DNA from: a virus
Direction: 5' to 3' (one strand)
Length of the DNA stretch: 20,602 nt
IMG/VR virus record: IMGVR_UViG_3300022927_000154
Span: 1 to 20,602 of that record
Shown here in pieces: positions 7,733-14,545 of the stretch. A model generated the notes under the pieces. That model worked only from the letters and a program-made list of their open reading frames with translations, made no database searches and had not been told where the DNA came from. Position 1 is the first letter of the stretch. Each line of letters opens with the position of its first letter. The position numbers were made by a program, and so were the translations under genes.

Positions 7733-8634
7733 CAGAAAGCACCTTTCAACTCAGGATGAGCGTAGTTGACCTTCATGTAGCCATCGTTATCAACGATAAC
7801 CGCTTCAGGTAGAACCTTGCGAACTTCTTGAGCAAGAACTCCTTTAAACATATTGCCTGCTTTACCAGACTCAATCGCTTGCTTGGTCCACTTCCAAGTG
7901 TAGATACCGAGACCGTTAGCCAACTCTCCAACCTTCTTGATTGACTCTTTCAAGCGAACGTCTGATGAGCCGAATGCGGTAGCACCTAGAGTTAGGTAGT
8001 CGAACAAGCCCGGCTGACGCTGTGTGCCGCCAGTGGTCTGTTGAGTCGATGACATTGGAACTGGGGTAGCGCCCAATGCAGCTGATACATAACCCAAGCT
8101 AGAAACTGGAGCGTTCTGGTAGCCTGCGTACTGTGCCTTAGATGCATCAATCATTGCCTGTTGCAACGCTTGTTGTGCCTGGCCCTGCTGAGCAAGACCA
8201 GATTGAATCTGTTGGCCATAACCAAATGATTGCTGACCAAGACCTGCTAATTGTTGAGCCTGAGCCATGCGGTTCTGGATATCTTGCTGAGCCATTGACT
8301 GAGCGTTCTGATAACCCTGTTGGCGCATAGCTGCTGTCTGAGTGCCAAGGTTCTGCATCACGCCTTTGCCAAACTCGCCAAGAGCTACGCCGTGACGTGA
8401 GCCACCAAATGCACCTGCCTGTCCTGCTTGGTAGTTAAGAGCATTTTCAGCAATTTGTGCGTTACGCAGAATGTCGCCTTGAGTGGCTTGAATAACTTGC
8501 TGGTTGTACGGGTTGGTGTACGGAGATAAGTTAGTGCCTGCTATCGTTCCAGCGCCTGCTGTTCCTGCTAATGCACCTTGTTGAGCCATCGATGCTTGTT
8601 GCATCGGATTTACTGGTACGCCTGCCATGCCCAT
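7732..8634 (-). CDS. Gln/Ala-rich virion protein with C-terminal S74 autoprocessing chaperone domain (300 aa)
   Basis: Residues about 1-215 are rich in Ala, Gln and Gly, with repeated helical stretches such as AMRQQGYQNAQSMAQQDIQ and a GAFGGSRHG motif. From about residue 223 the sequence changes to SSDVRLKESIKKV, the hallmark of the intramolecular chaperone/peptidase S74 domain best known from phage endosialidases. In that family the protein cuts itself between Ser and Asp and a Lys five residues after the Ser is needed; here these are Ser224, Asp225 and Lys229. About 76 residues would be released, ending HPELKGAF. The family normally helps trimeric tail spikes fold, whereas here it is attached to an ejection-type protein. 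The gap to the preceding gene is 11 bases and holds an AAGGT ribosome site. Confidence 0.8.
   Translation of the reverse strand: MGMAGVPVNPMQQASMAQQGALAGTAGAGTIAGTNLSPYTNPYNQQVIQATQGDILRNAQIAENALNYQAGQAGAFGGSRHGVALGEFGKGVMQNLGTQTAAMRQQGYQNAQSMAQQDIQNRMAQAQQLAGLGQQSFGYGQQIQSGLAQQGQAQQALQQAMIDASKAQYAGYQNAPVSSLGYVSAALGATPVPMSSTQQTTGGTQRQPGLFDYLTLGATAFGSSDVRLKESIKKVGELANGLGIYTWKWTKQAIESGKAGNMFKGVLAQEVRKVLPEAVIVDNDGYMKVNYAHPELKGAF
7735..7968 (-). other. S74-type intramolecular chaperone domain with predicted self-cleavage site
   Basis: Encodes residues about 223-300. It shows SDxRLKE, a Gly-Leu-Gly turn, a YTWKW strand, GVLAQEV and a VDNDGYMKVNY end, which matches the order of motifs in the family. 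Predicted scissile bond is Ser224-Asp225. Confidence 0.82.
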
Positions 8635-8645
8635 GATTATTTACC

Positions 8646-9116
8646 TTATGAGAATAGCGCTTTGTAACGCGCCATGTATGTTGGGTCAGCCGCTGTAGCC
8701 TGCTGAATAGCTAGGTCGTACATTGGAGCTGATGAATAGCCGGTAAATCCGCCTACGTTAATGGGTTGTGGCATGCCAGATAGTGCCGTCAGGTTTTGAT
8801 ATCCCTGAGGCATCATACCGAATGCGTTAGCCGCATCGATATTCATCTGCATAGCAGCCTGTTGAGTTGGGTTGTAACCTGCTACGTCTAGGCCTCGAAA
8901 TGGCATGTAGCCGATACGCTGTGCCGCTTCTGCACGTTGAAGATTTCGAGTAGCAGGATCTTCAATCCACTTTGGAATCTCTTGCTGCTCTACAACTGTT
9001 TGATTCGTAGTCTGACCGCCGCCTTTACTGCCTTCGTAGGTGCGAATGTATTTGTTCTCGTTGAACGCGTGGATTGGCAAATCAGCTACGCCATCCATTT
9101 CACCAAAACGACTCAT
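8646..9116 (-). CDS. Small virion-type protein (156 aa, unknown)
   Basis: Unrecognised. It has a Gly/Gln/Thr-rich stretch (GSKGGGQTTNQTVVEQQ, about 30-46), a helix with IEDPATRNLQRAEAAQRIGY, and a Met/Asn/Ala-rich middle. The GLDVAGYNPTQQAAM segment resembles the style of the downstream S74-bearing protein (SPYTNPYNQQVIQAT), which suggests that the two may work together or derive from one longer protein. Its start overlaps the preceding stop by four bases (ATGA) and the S74-bearing gene follows 11 bases later. A virion role is inferred from composition and context only. Confidence 0.6.
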   Translation of the reverse strand: MSRFGEMDGVADLPIHAFNENKYIRTYEGSKGGGQTTNQTVVEQQEIPKWIEDPATRNLQRAEAAQRIGYMPFRGLDVAGYNPTQQAAMQMNIDAANAFGMMPQGYQNLTALSGMPQPINVGGFTGYSSAPMYDLAIQQATAADPTYMARYKALFS

Positions 9117-9505
9117 TGTTCAATCTCCATACCGAGGGCTATACCGGTTTCTTTGTAGCCCAAATCTTTCAAAACTTTTACCCATCCGCGTCTGCCGCAA
9201 TTAGTTACCGCATCGCATTTGTTTATCTTAGCAAATTCCTTGAACGATTCATTGTAATCAAGTATACGCTCAAGATTGCCACCAACCAGAAAAATGTGCA
9301 AATGACGCTTCTTCGGGTACTGGATTATTTGCGTGATTATACACGCATTATCTGCCGCCCAAAACTGCATCTGATTTGTCAAGACCGCATCTACAATATC
9401 TTTAAAATCGTGCGTGCCGCCTGAATACTCAAGAGCGGCCTCAATCCAGGGCTTGCAGCGTTCTAGCTCATCAAAAATTACATTAATTTCTTCTGCTGCG
9501 CTCAT
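9113..9505 (-). CDS. Small gp13/GNAT-like phage protein (130 aa)
   Basis: The chain runs ELERCKPWIEAALEYSGG, then a Phe-Trp-Ala strand, a HLHIFLVGG strand and a final GRRGWVKVLKDLGYKETGI. This order and the closing RGW...LGYKE motif recall the acetyltransferase (GNAT) fold and the small T7 gp13-type internal virion assembly protein. The usual GNAT acetyl-CoA loop (Q/RxxGxG/A) is not obvious, so it may be catalytically inactive. I place the start at the ATG at 9505 because GAGG lies five bases before it; a longer frame to 9559 would overlap the upstream gene and lacks such a site. The gap to the upstream gene is eight bases. Role in virion assembly is inferred. Confidence 0.6.
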   Translation of the reverse strand: MSAAEEINVIFDELERCKPWIEAALEYSGGTHDFKDIVDAVLTNQMQFWAADNACIITQIIQYPKKRHLHIFLVGGNLERILDYNESFKEFAKINKCDAVTNCGRRGWVKVLKDLGYKETGIALGMEIEQ

Positions 9506-9513
9506 CCTGACCT

Positions 9514-10185
9514 CTATACACTCTTGACCATGAGTGTGATTGATGGGACGGCCGGACAAAATGTCTCAGCCGTATATGTTTTTAACGCTGTATCAGTATC
9601 ATCTGCAGCCCAATACGCCTCAAGGTAATCACCTGCATTCACCTCAAATATAGCGGCGCGGGCGATGGTTTTAGCCTCATCGTTGTCGTGCATGGTAATA
9701 CGCATGGTAGAACCCGGAATATCAGTGCCGTTGATCCTTGGCCAGAACCAAAAGGTTTTAGCGTTAGCAGACTGTGAATTTAGCTGCGCCGTGAAGTGGA
9801 TGTAGTATTTGCCGCTGTTGGTAAAGTTGATGCGGCTAGTCACTGTGTCATCAATAGAAACGCCGTTTGAGTACACTTCAGTACCCCAGGTCAACGCATA
9901 TGCGGTTTCAGTAGCTGCCACTGTTTTGTCGTTGTAATCAACAAAAGCGCCATAACCGTAACCTTGATCAGGTTCGTTTAAGCCATAACCTAGCGGAACC
10001 CATTCACCATCAATGGACACGACAGGGTGATCAATAGCTGGATCCCACAACAAGACGCCGTCCTGGGTAGCCCGAGCGTCATTACCTTTAAAGCTCAGCT
10101 TGTCTCTGACGCGCAAAAGGTATTCGACAAGACGTTCTCCCCAAACATTCCAAGAAGAACCCAACGGTGGCGGTACTTGACTCAT
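9514..10185 (-). CDS. Jelly-roll (C1q/TNF-like) virion surface protein (223 aa)
   Basis: The N-terminal 45 residues contain a conserved-looking amphipathic stretch, GSSWNVWGERLVEYLLRVRD, that probably anchors the protein. After a short beta segment (VVSIDGEWVPLGYG), residues about 85-223 look like a single beta-sandwich: TAYALTWGTEVYSNGVSI, SRINFTNSGKYYIHFTAQL, FWFWPRINGTDIPGS, and FEVNAGDYLEAYWAADDTD. This succession of strands matches the C1q/TNF-like domain found in many phage fibres and decoration proteins. It may be a capsid or tail decoration or a receptor-binding head. The ATG overlaps the upstream stop by one base. Fold assignment is by pattern recognition. Confidence 0.65.
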   Translation of the reverse strand: MSQVPPPLGSSWNVWGERLVEYLLRVRDKLSFKGNDARATQDGVLLWDPAIDHPVVSIDGEWVPLGYGLNEPDQGYGYGAFVDYNDKTVAATETAYALTWGTEVYSNGVSIDDTVTSRINFTNSGKYYIHFTAQLNSQSANAKTFWFWPRINGTDIPGSTMRITMHDNDEAKTIARAAIFEVNAGDYLEAYWAADDTDTALKTYTAETFCPAVPSITLMVKSV

Positions 10186-10658
10186 TACAAATAATTAAAG
10201 TTTAAAGTTATGCGTACACTTTCATCACTGCAAGAACTACTGCAATGTGGTTTTGACGAATCAAAAAGCATTAATCTATTGGCTACAGATTCAACTTCTT
10301 CGCCGTTATCAAGTGTTGTTACGCCGTTGTTTGTGTTGACATAAAAGATCATCCCTTTATGTTCAAAATCTTGATCAACGTGCATGCCATGCTTTTCTAC
10401 CGCAGGCGTTTTGACGTAACAATTCATTTTGGCTCTTAGCAGCTTTTTAACACCTGCATAGCTCAAGAACGGATTAAGCAACTGAAACTCATGTGAGTAA
10501 GCTTGATCGTTATCGTAAAAATGATGAGTAAAATATACTGCGCCATCATCCTCGCTAGCTATACCTTGATCCATACTCCAAGGGAAAAAATCACCATAGA
10601 CCACTGATTTGAATTGATCAAAATCATCTGGTGGCAAAAAGTTGTCGATAATTAACAT
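10185..10658 (-). CDS. Compact 2-oxoglutarate/Fe(II) oxygenase-like protein (157 aa)
   Basis: Predicted non-haem iron dioxygenase that uses 2-oxoglutarate and O2 to hydroxylate an unknown substrate. It starts MLIIDNFLPPDDFDQFK, the usual opening of viral prolyl-hydroxylase-like enzymes. The iron ligands are visible as His93-Val-Asp95 (KHGMHVDQ) and distal His138 (SSKPHCSS), with Arg149 (VRITLNF) as the likely 2-oxoglutarate-binding residue eleven positions later. The length is short for the fold, so it may be little more than the double-stranded beta-helix core. It sits between the hub-like gene and the jelly-roll gene, overlapping each by one base, so it is co-translated with virion proteins. 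It is distinct from the two other oxygenases upstream. Confidence 0.85.
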   Translation of the reverse strand: MLIIDNFLPPDDFDQFKSVVYGDFFPWSMDQGIASEDDGAVYFTHHFYDNDQAYSHEFQLLNPFLSYAGVKKLLRAKMNCYVKTPAVEKHGMHVDQDFEHKGMIFYVNTNNGVTTLDNGEEVESVANRLMLFDSSKPHCSSSCSDESVRITLNFNYL

Positions 10659-12160
10659 TATCGGCGACCACCTGCTTCAGCATTAATACGGAATGTGCCG
10701 ACTCGAAAATCTGAGTTGCCAGTAGCTTCTACGCGAAGTCTTACCTGACGCCCTGTAAAGCGCACAGACGTTGGCATTGATGTCAGGTCATAGTAGGTAC
10801 TAGATGACGGATAAGTACGCTCTGTGTCGTTAGGATGGAACCTGGTCTTAAACTGAACCCTGACTTCTCCTGCTGTTTCTTCATCGCCAATCAACTGATT
10901 GACCTTCATCACAGTATCGCCGCTGCCAATTGAAATAGGCGAAGACTCAGCAAAAGGCGTGTATGAGCCGTGCGATACGCCATGCAATTCATGCTCATAT
11001 ATGTGACCAGTAGCATCAACCCACATAGGCTCATCAAATACGCCTTGATCTGCACCTGCTGTGCGGTCAAGAGTGCCTATTTCCCAATGGTTCTCAGCGT
11101 AGTCGTAACAAACGTAAGAATCACACTCGGTTGCACTAGATGAAGGGTAATACCACCATACTTCACTGTATTCAGAGTTATGAACAGCCCACGCCTTAGT
11201 GCGTTGGTTGTGGTTCATGTTTTCAAACACAAAATCCTGCACGTCACATGGCATTTGCTTGGCGACAGACCCGTCAAAAACGTAAAAAGCCTCTTTGCCC
11301 ATCCAAAATGCACCTGCTTCCAATGCGACCATTGCCCTTCTTGAAACAGCACCGCAGGCTGTGCCAACACGCTCAAAGCCGTAAACGAATGGCGCGCCCT
11401 GATAGGTAGCAACATGGGCGTCAGTAGATGTAACAATGATTGTGCGTCCACGCATACGCGCTGCTTGCATAATCTCGCCGTTAGTTTGTAGCTCAATGTC
11501 GCCGGCTTCGTTAGTCGCCAATGGCGTCCAGACGGTGTTGTCTTCGCGATCACACCATGAGATTTTGCGTGGATTACCACCGGCATGTAGCGCAAAAATA
11601 AATCTTTCTTCGGTAACAAGCATTCCTTTGCAATCAGTCGGGCTGTTTGCAATCTGAGCCGCAGCCGCAGATGTGTTTAGCGTCCACTCATAAAGTTTCC
11701 CGTCAGAAGTACAGCAGCCAACAAGGTACTCGCCCCAGTTATCTAGCGACCATGTATCGGCTTCTTGGAAAACACCGGAATACGGGCGCTTAACACCGTA
11801 ATTGCCTGTGCCAAAATATGTGCCGCCAAACGCAGTGTTTACCGCAGCACTAGCACGACCTGCTGTGAATCCAGCTGGAGTAATGTCAGTGACGTTGCCG
11901 CCGCTTGAAACATACAAAAGCTCATTAGCCGTGCCCATAGCAATGTGTGAGTCACGATTAATGTCAATCCATGTATGCATTCCACGCGGCGGAGCAGTAA
12001 CGCTAGATGATGCATCCGTCTTTTGCGACCAGCCGCCAACAGGGCGCATAGAGCCGCCATGCCAACGGATTAGGTTTGAGTCACGCCACCGGCCTGCGCC
12101 TTCATAATCTGTGCCTATACGGTAAATACCTGCCGGAATTTTCAGCGGGATCAGAGCCAT
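10658..12160 (-). CDS. Tail hub / packaged-DNA-stabilisation-like protein (500 aa)
   Basis: The N-terminus, IPAGIYRIGTDYEGAGRWRD (about 9-27) then SNLIRWHGGSMRPVGGW, matches in my memory a group of podovirus tail proteins compared with P22 gp10, which seals the portal channel. Repeated Trp/Tyr/Gly strands suggest a beta-propeller: NELLYVSSGG, DGKLYEWTLN, RKISWCDREDNTVW, GAFWMGKEAFYVFDG (about 283-297) and SEVWWYYPSSS. The C-terminal part (about 405-500) is a separate beta domain ending GTFRINAEAGGRR. The 61-base gap before it holds a strong AGGAGAG ribosome site. Comparison with gp10 rests on position and fold-like pattern; sequence identity to P22 is not evident. Confidence 0.75.
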   Translation of the reverse strand: MALIPLKIPAGIYRIGTDYEGAGRWRDSNLIRWHGGSMRPVGGWSQKTDASSSVTAPPRGMHTWIDINRDSHIAMGTANELLYVSSGGNVTDITPAGFTAGRASAAVNTAFGGTYFGTGNYGVKRPYSGVFQEADTWSLDNWGEYLVGCCTSDGKLYEWTLNTSAAAAQIANSPTDCKGMLVTEERFIFALHAGGNPRKISWCDREDNTVWTPLATNEAGDIELQTNGEIMQAARMRGRTIIVTSTDAHVATYQGAPFVYGFERVGTACGAVSRRAMVALEAGAFWMGKEAFYVFDGSVAKQMPCDVQDFVFENMNHNQRTKAWAVHNSEYSEVWWYYPSSSATECDSYVCYDYAENHWEIGTLDRTAGADQGVFDEPMWVDATGHIYEHELHGVSHGSYTPFAESSPISIGSGDTVMKVNQLIGDEETAGEVRVQFKTRFHPNDTERTYPSSSTYYDLTSMPTSVRFTGRQVRLRVEATGNSDFRVGTFRINAEAGGRR

Positions 12161-12221
12161 ATCGCTCTCCTATAAATCATTGCTGTGATTTTGGCAGATT
12201 ATCCGGAACATTCCAATAGTA
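12161..12221 (-). promoter_or_regulatory. Longest intergenic gap, with strong ribosome site for the hub-like gene
   Basis: The gap carries AGGAGAG at 12165-12171, about four to six bases before the ATG. A GATAAT hexamer at 12198-12203 resembles a -10 box, but I find no matching -35 at 16-18 bases, so a promoter is only possible. A GGAA/TTCC four-base inverted repeat is too small to be a terminator. Confidence 0.4.
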
Positions 12222-12962
12222 CTATCGATTGAACCTGAACGGGCACTTCGCTTTGCTTTTTCGTGCCTTTTGCAAGCCGCCCACAAAAGACGTTGGTCTA
12301 AAGGTTGCTGCCCTTCTTGCTTCCCACTCATCCTTAGAGACTAGCTCCGTTTTAATTTTCACATTTTTCTGTGTCAAGGGGAGTAAGAAAGCCGCCGGAT
12401 CGTTTTCCTTGAGGGTTAGTTCGTAATCTTCATCCTTTCTAGCAAACATCATATTGACGTTAAGCGTTGATATAAATTCGGTATCAAGAACGCCCTCAAG
12501 CCACGTTATGTGTTCACTGTAATTGTTAGACCATGACGGCATTAGCATTAGCAGATCGACTGGCTCGCTAGACTCAACCATCCAAACCATATCCAACTTC
12601 ATGTGGCAGTTACTTTCATCAGGGCGAAATGTCCCACGCTGATATTCATTGTGCTGCGTAAATCCGCCATCCATGCTCGCAAATGCGTAAGCCCAAAAAT
12701 TAGTGCCTTTTTTGCCGATCTTAAACGCGACATCTGACCACATCGGAATTTCGATCATCTTGTCGTACATATCGGTCAAGCCGCTACATAACTTCATGTT
12801 TGGCAAAGAATGATCCTTATCGAAGTTGTAACCTTCAGGCTTAGGCAGGTTTTTATACCAATCAGGCATATTATTGCGAGCAAGGTGAACACTATGCTGG
12901 TGATACGCGTTTGCGTCGTGACATACAAAAGTAAGCTCGATATCTTTCTCTTTCTTAAACAT
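12222..12962 (-). CDS. Unknown late protein, possibly DUF6065-like (246 aa), inside the oxygenase cassette
   Basis: I recognise only a weak resemblance to the uncharacterised DUF6065 type: an N-terminal beta strand with FVCHD, then MPDWYKNLPKPEG (about 32-44), LCSGLTDMYDKMIEIPMWSD (about 58-77) and a hydrophobic strand LLMLMPSW. No known catalytic motif stands out, though His15, Asp16, His21, His23 and His26 cluster near the start. The last 30 residues are basic with a Lys/Arg-rich tail ending CPFRFNR. It overlaps the upstream oxygenase stop by one base (TGATG) and precedes the hub-like gene. Its position beside oxygenases hints at a linked function, which is inference. Confidence 0.65.
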   Translation of the reverse strand: MFKKEKDIELTFVCHDANAYHQHSVHLARNNMPDWYKNLPKPEGYNFDKDHSLPNMKLCSGLTDMYDKMIEIPMWSDVAFKIGKKGTNFWAYAFASMDGGFTQHNEYQRGTFRPDESNCHMKLDMVWMVESSEPVDLLMLMPSWSNNYSEHITWLEGVLDTEFISTLNVNMMFARKDEDYELTLKENDPAAFLLPLTQKNVKIKTELVSKDEWEARRAATFRPTSFVGGLQKARKSKAKCPFRFNR

Positions 12963-13558
12963 CAGAATTCAGCCCAACCTGTAACGATATACTTCGATCC
13001 AGATAGCGGCGGGTTACCTCTATGGGTATGCGTGAATGCAGCAGGGAACAACACCAGCCTGCCTTTCACGGGTTTTATTCTTTTACCTAAATAAAGAAGC
13101 TCGGTTTCACCGCCTTCCTCAACATCATTGAGATATAAGATATGCGTTAAAATTCTATTAGATTGTGCGCGAGCAGCCGACTCAAAGTGCCAAATATGAT
13201 AACCGCCGCCAGGGTTAGTCTTTTGCACCTTGTTTTCGTAAATAGTGAAGTTATCGCAGTGTTTTAATGCCGAGTATGTTTCAGCATAATTTGGGTATAT
13301 TTTCTGCCAAAAAACGTCATTAAACGTCCTGTTTAATACTGTCCTTAAACCTGAGAACTTTGCCTCAGCATGGCAGTACTCGGCAGTCCAAGTCGATATA
13401 TCTTTCTTGTGTACTTCATCGCCATCATGTAATTCTTGGCGCGTCTTTGTTAGTCCATCTTCATGGTGGATTTCAAAAGCTTTTATTACCTCATCGCACC
13501 ATTCAGGCGTGAAAAAGCCATCATAGACTCCGACAAAGTCGGTTATTTTAGATTGCAT
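12962..13558 (-). CDS. 2-oxoglutarate/Fe(II) oxygenase-like protein with an HxE iron site (198 aa)
   Basis: Predicted dioxygenase of the prolyl-4-hydroxylase-like group. The N-terminus reads DFVGVYDGFFTPEWCDEVI. The core starts at NPGGGYHIWHFESAARAQ, where His124-Phe-Glu126 would be the first two iron ligands, then THILYLNDVEEGGETELLY, and LVLFPAAFTHTHRGNPPL with His177 or His179 as third ligand. Lys189 in SGSKYIVTGW is placed to bind 2-oxoglutarate. Glu in place of the usual Asp is a noteworthy variation. I chose the ATG at 13558, since GAGG lies five bases upstream; a longer frame to 13603 overlaps the previous gene with no better site. The substrate is unknown. It follows the first oxygenase by 14 bases. 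Confidence 0.85.
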   Translation of the reverse strand: MQSKITDFVGVYDGFFTPEWCDEVIKAFEIHHEDGLTKTRQELHDGDEVHKKDISTWTAEYCHAEAKFSGLRTVLNRTFNDVFWQKIYPNYAETYSALKHCDNFTIYENKVQKTNPGGGYHIWHFESAARAQSNRILTHILYLNDVEEGGETELLYLGKRIKPVKGRLVLFPAAFTHTHRGNPPLSGSKYIVTGWAEF

Positions 13559-13572
13559 ATTGACCTCTATTG

Positions 13573-14181
13573 CTATCTGAAACTTAAAAACTGGCTCATG
13601 CAATATCGACCATTACACTTACCTTCATCTTTGCCATCCATGACTACATTAGTAACACCATGCATCTCTAGGCTACAAAAAATATACGTTGTATTGAATT
13701 TTGATTCAAGAACAAAATCATATTCAGGAAAGTACAAGTCTCCGCCGGTAAACTTTTTAGGCTGTTTGAAAAAGTACGTTAAAGCCGTCAGGTTGCTTGC
13801 GTCGTGATGAGGTTTATACAGATCTTCGTTTTCGTAGTAACTAACCAACGTCCAATCTAACGTGCATTTTTCAACAGTTCTAAACACTGCACCAAGCTTG
13901 CGTAAGTCAAGTTGACTGCCTATAGAAAATAACTTTCTGTTGTGGCAAAGGATCGGTGATTCACTTCTATTTTGATAAACATCATCAACCCATACAGCTG
14001 AGTTTTTCTTTAGTAATTCATTGTCGTCAGCCGCAGAGCCTGTTTGCTCTGGTGGTAAAAAAGAGCCTGACTCATGGAACGAATCAAGCTCTTTCATTAT
14101 GTCGCTTACTTCGCTTTCGGTGTAAGCGTTACGGATTTCAACGTATGGAAATGGTTTTTCGTGCTGTATGACCTCATTCAT
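13573..14181 (-). CDS. 2-oxoglutarate/Fe(II) oxygenase-like protein next to the tail fibre genes (202 aa)
   Basis: Predicted iron and 2-oxoglutarate-dependent hydroxylase. It begins MNEVIQHEKPFPYVEIRN, then TESEVSDIMKELDSF. The metal site is readable as His125-His-Asp127 in YKPHHDASNLTALTYFF, followed by a KFTGGDLYFPEY strand pair and distal His174 in LEMHGVTNV; Arg192 in NGRYCMSQF would hold 2-oxoglutarate. The start at 14181 overlaps the upstream stop by eight bases (ATGAATGA), so translation is likely coupled; a frame starting at 14247 would overlap the chaperone gene by 74 bases. The direct position after the fibre and its chaperone makes the fibre a candidate substrate, which is inference. 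Confidence 0.85.
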   Translation of the reverse strand: MNEVIQHEKPFPYVEIRNAYTESEVSDIMKELDSFHESGSFLPPEQTGSAADDNELLKKNSAVWVDDVYQNRSESPILCHNRKLFSIGSQLDLRKLGAVFRTVEKCTLDWTLVSYYENEDLYKPHHDASNLTALTYFFKQPKKFTGGDLYFPEYDFVLESKFNTTYIFCSLEMHGVTNVVMDGKDEGKCNGRYCMSQFLSFR

Positions 14182-14533
14182 CCATGAATGGTACGTCAGG
14201 GAAGCCTTCTTTGGAAGGGTAATCACGCAATGCTTGACGTGTGTCAATCTGCTCTTGCGTCATCGTGCGATCCGATACAGCCCACCAATCGGTGTCCTTA
14301 AGCATCTGGTCGCGCCACTCACGGGCTTCTTTCTTACGCTGCTCTAAATCCGCTGCATCTTTGGCGGTCGCCGCGTCTGCTTGAACTTGATCTAAAGACT
14401 TAGTTCCGTCTTGTGTTCCGGCGTATGTAAACACATCTTCTGTAACTTCTGTGCCATTCGCGGGAACGTAGTCATCCTCACAGATAAGAACGTTTGTTAC
14501 TAAACCGCCTTCAATAATTGCATAGTATTTCAT
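14174..14533 (-). CDS. Tail fibre assembly chaperone (119 aa)
   Basis: Small helper that assists folding or attachment of the tail fibre. The N-terminal 45 residues form a beta unit (YYAIIEGGLVTNVLICEDD), followed by a helix rich in Ala, Asp and Lys. The C-terminal half carries AREWRDQMLKDTDWWAVSDR and QALRDYPSKEGFPD, which I recognise as the phage tail assembly chaperone (APC) signature. It follows the fibre gene by 12 bases, which is the usual place for such a chaperone, and a GGGGT ribosome site lies before its ATG. Family membership is well supported by motif; the partner is assigned by adjacency. Confidence 0.85.
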   Translation of the reverse strand: MKYYAIIEGGLVTNVLICEDDYVPANGTEVTEDVFTYAGTQDGTKSLDQVQADAATAKDAADLEQRKKEAREWRDQMLKDTDWWAVSDRTMTQEQIDTRQALRDYPSKEGFPDVPFMDE

Positions 14534-14545
14534 ATCTTACCCCAA

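Noticed and set aside
9074-9424. Plus-strand frame of 116 codons
   Set aside because: It runs antisense across the gp13-like gene and the start of the 156-aa gene, without a ribosome site, and has an unlikely composition.
11215-11652. Second minus-strand frame inside the hub-like gene
   Set aside because: It lies wholly within a well-supported gene, has no ribosome site and reads like random out-of-frame sequence.
12161-12221. Late promoter in the longest intergenic gap
   Set aside because: A GATAAT is present but lacks a -35 partner at a sensible distance. Kept only as a low-confidence regulatory note.
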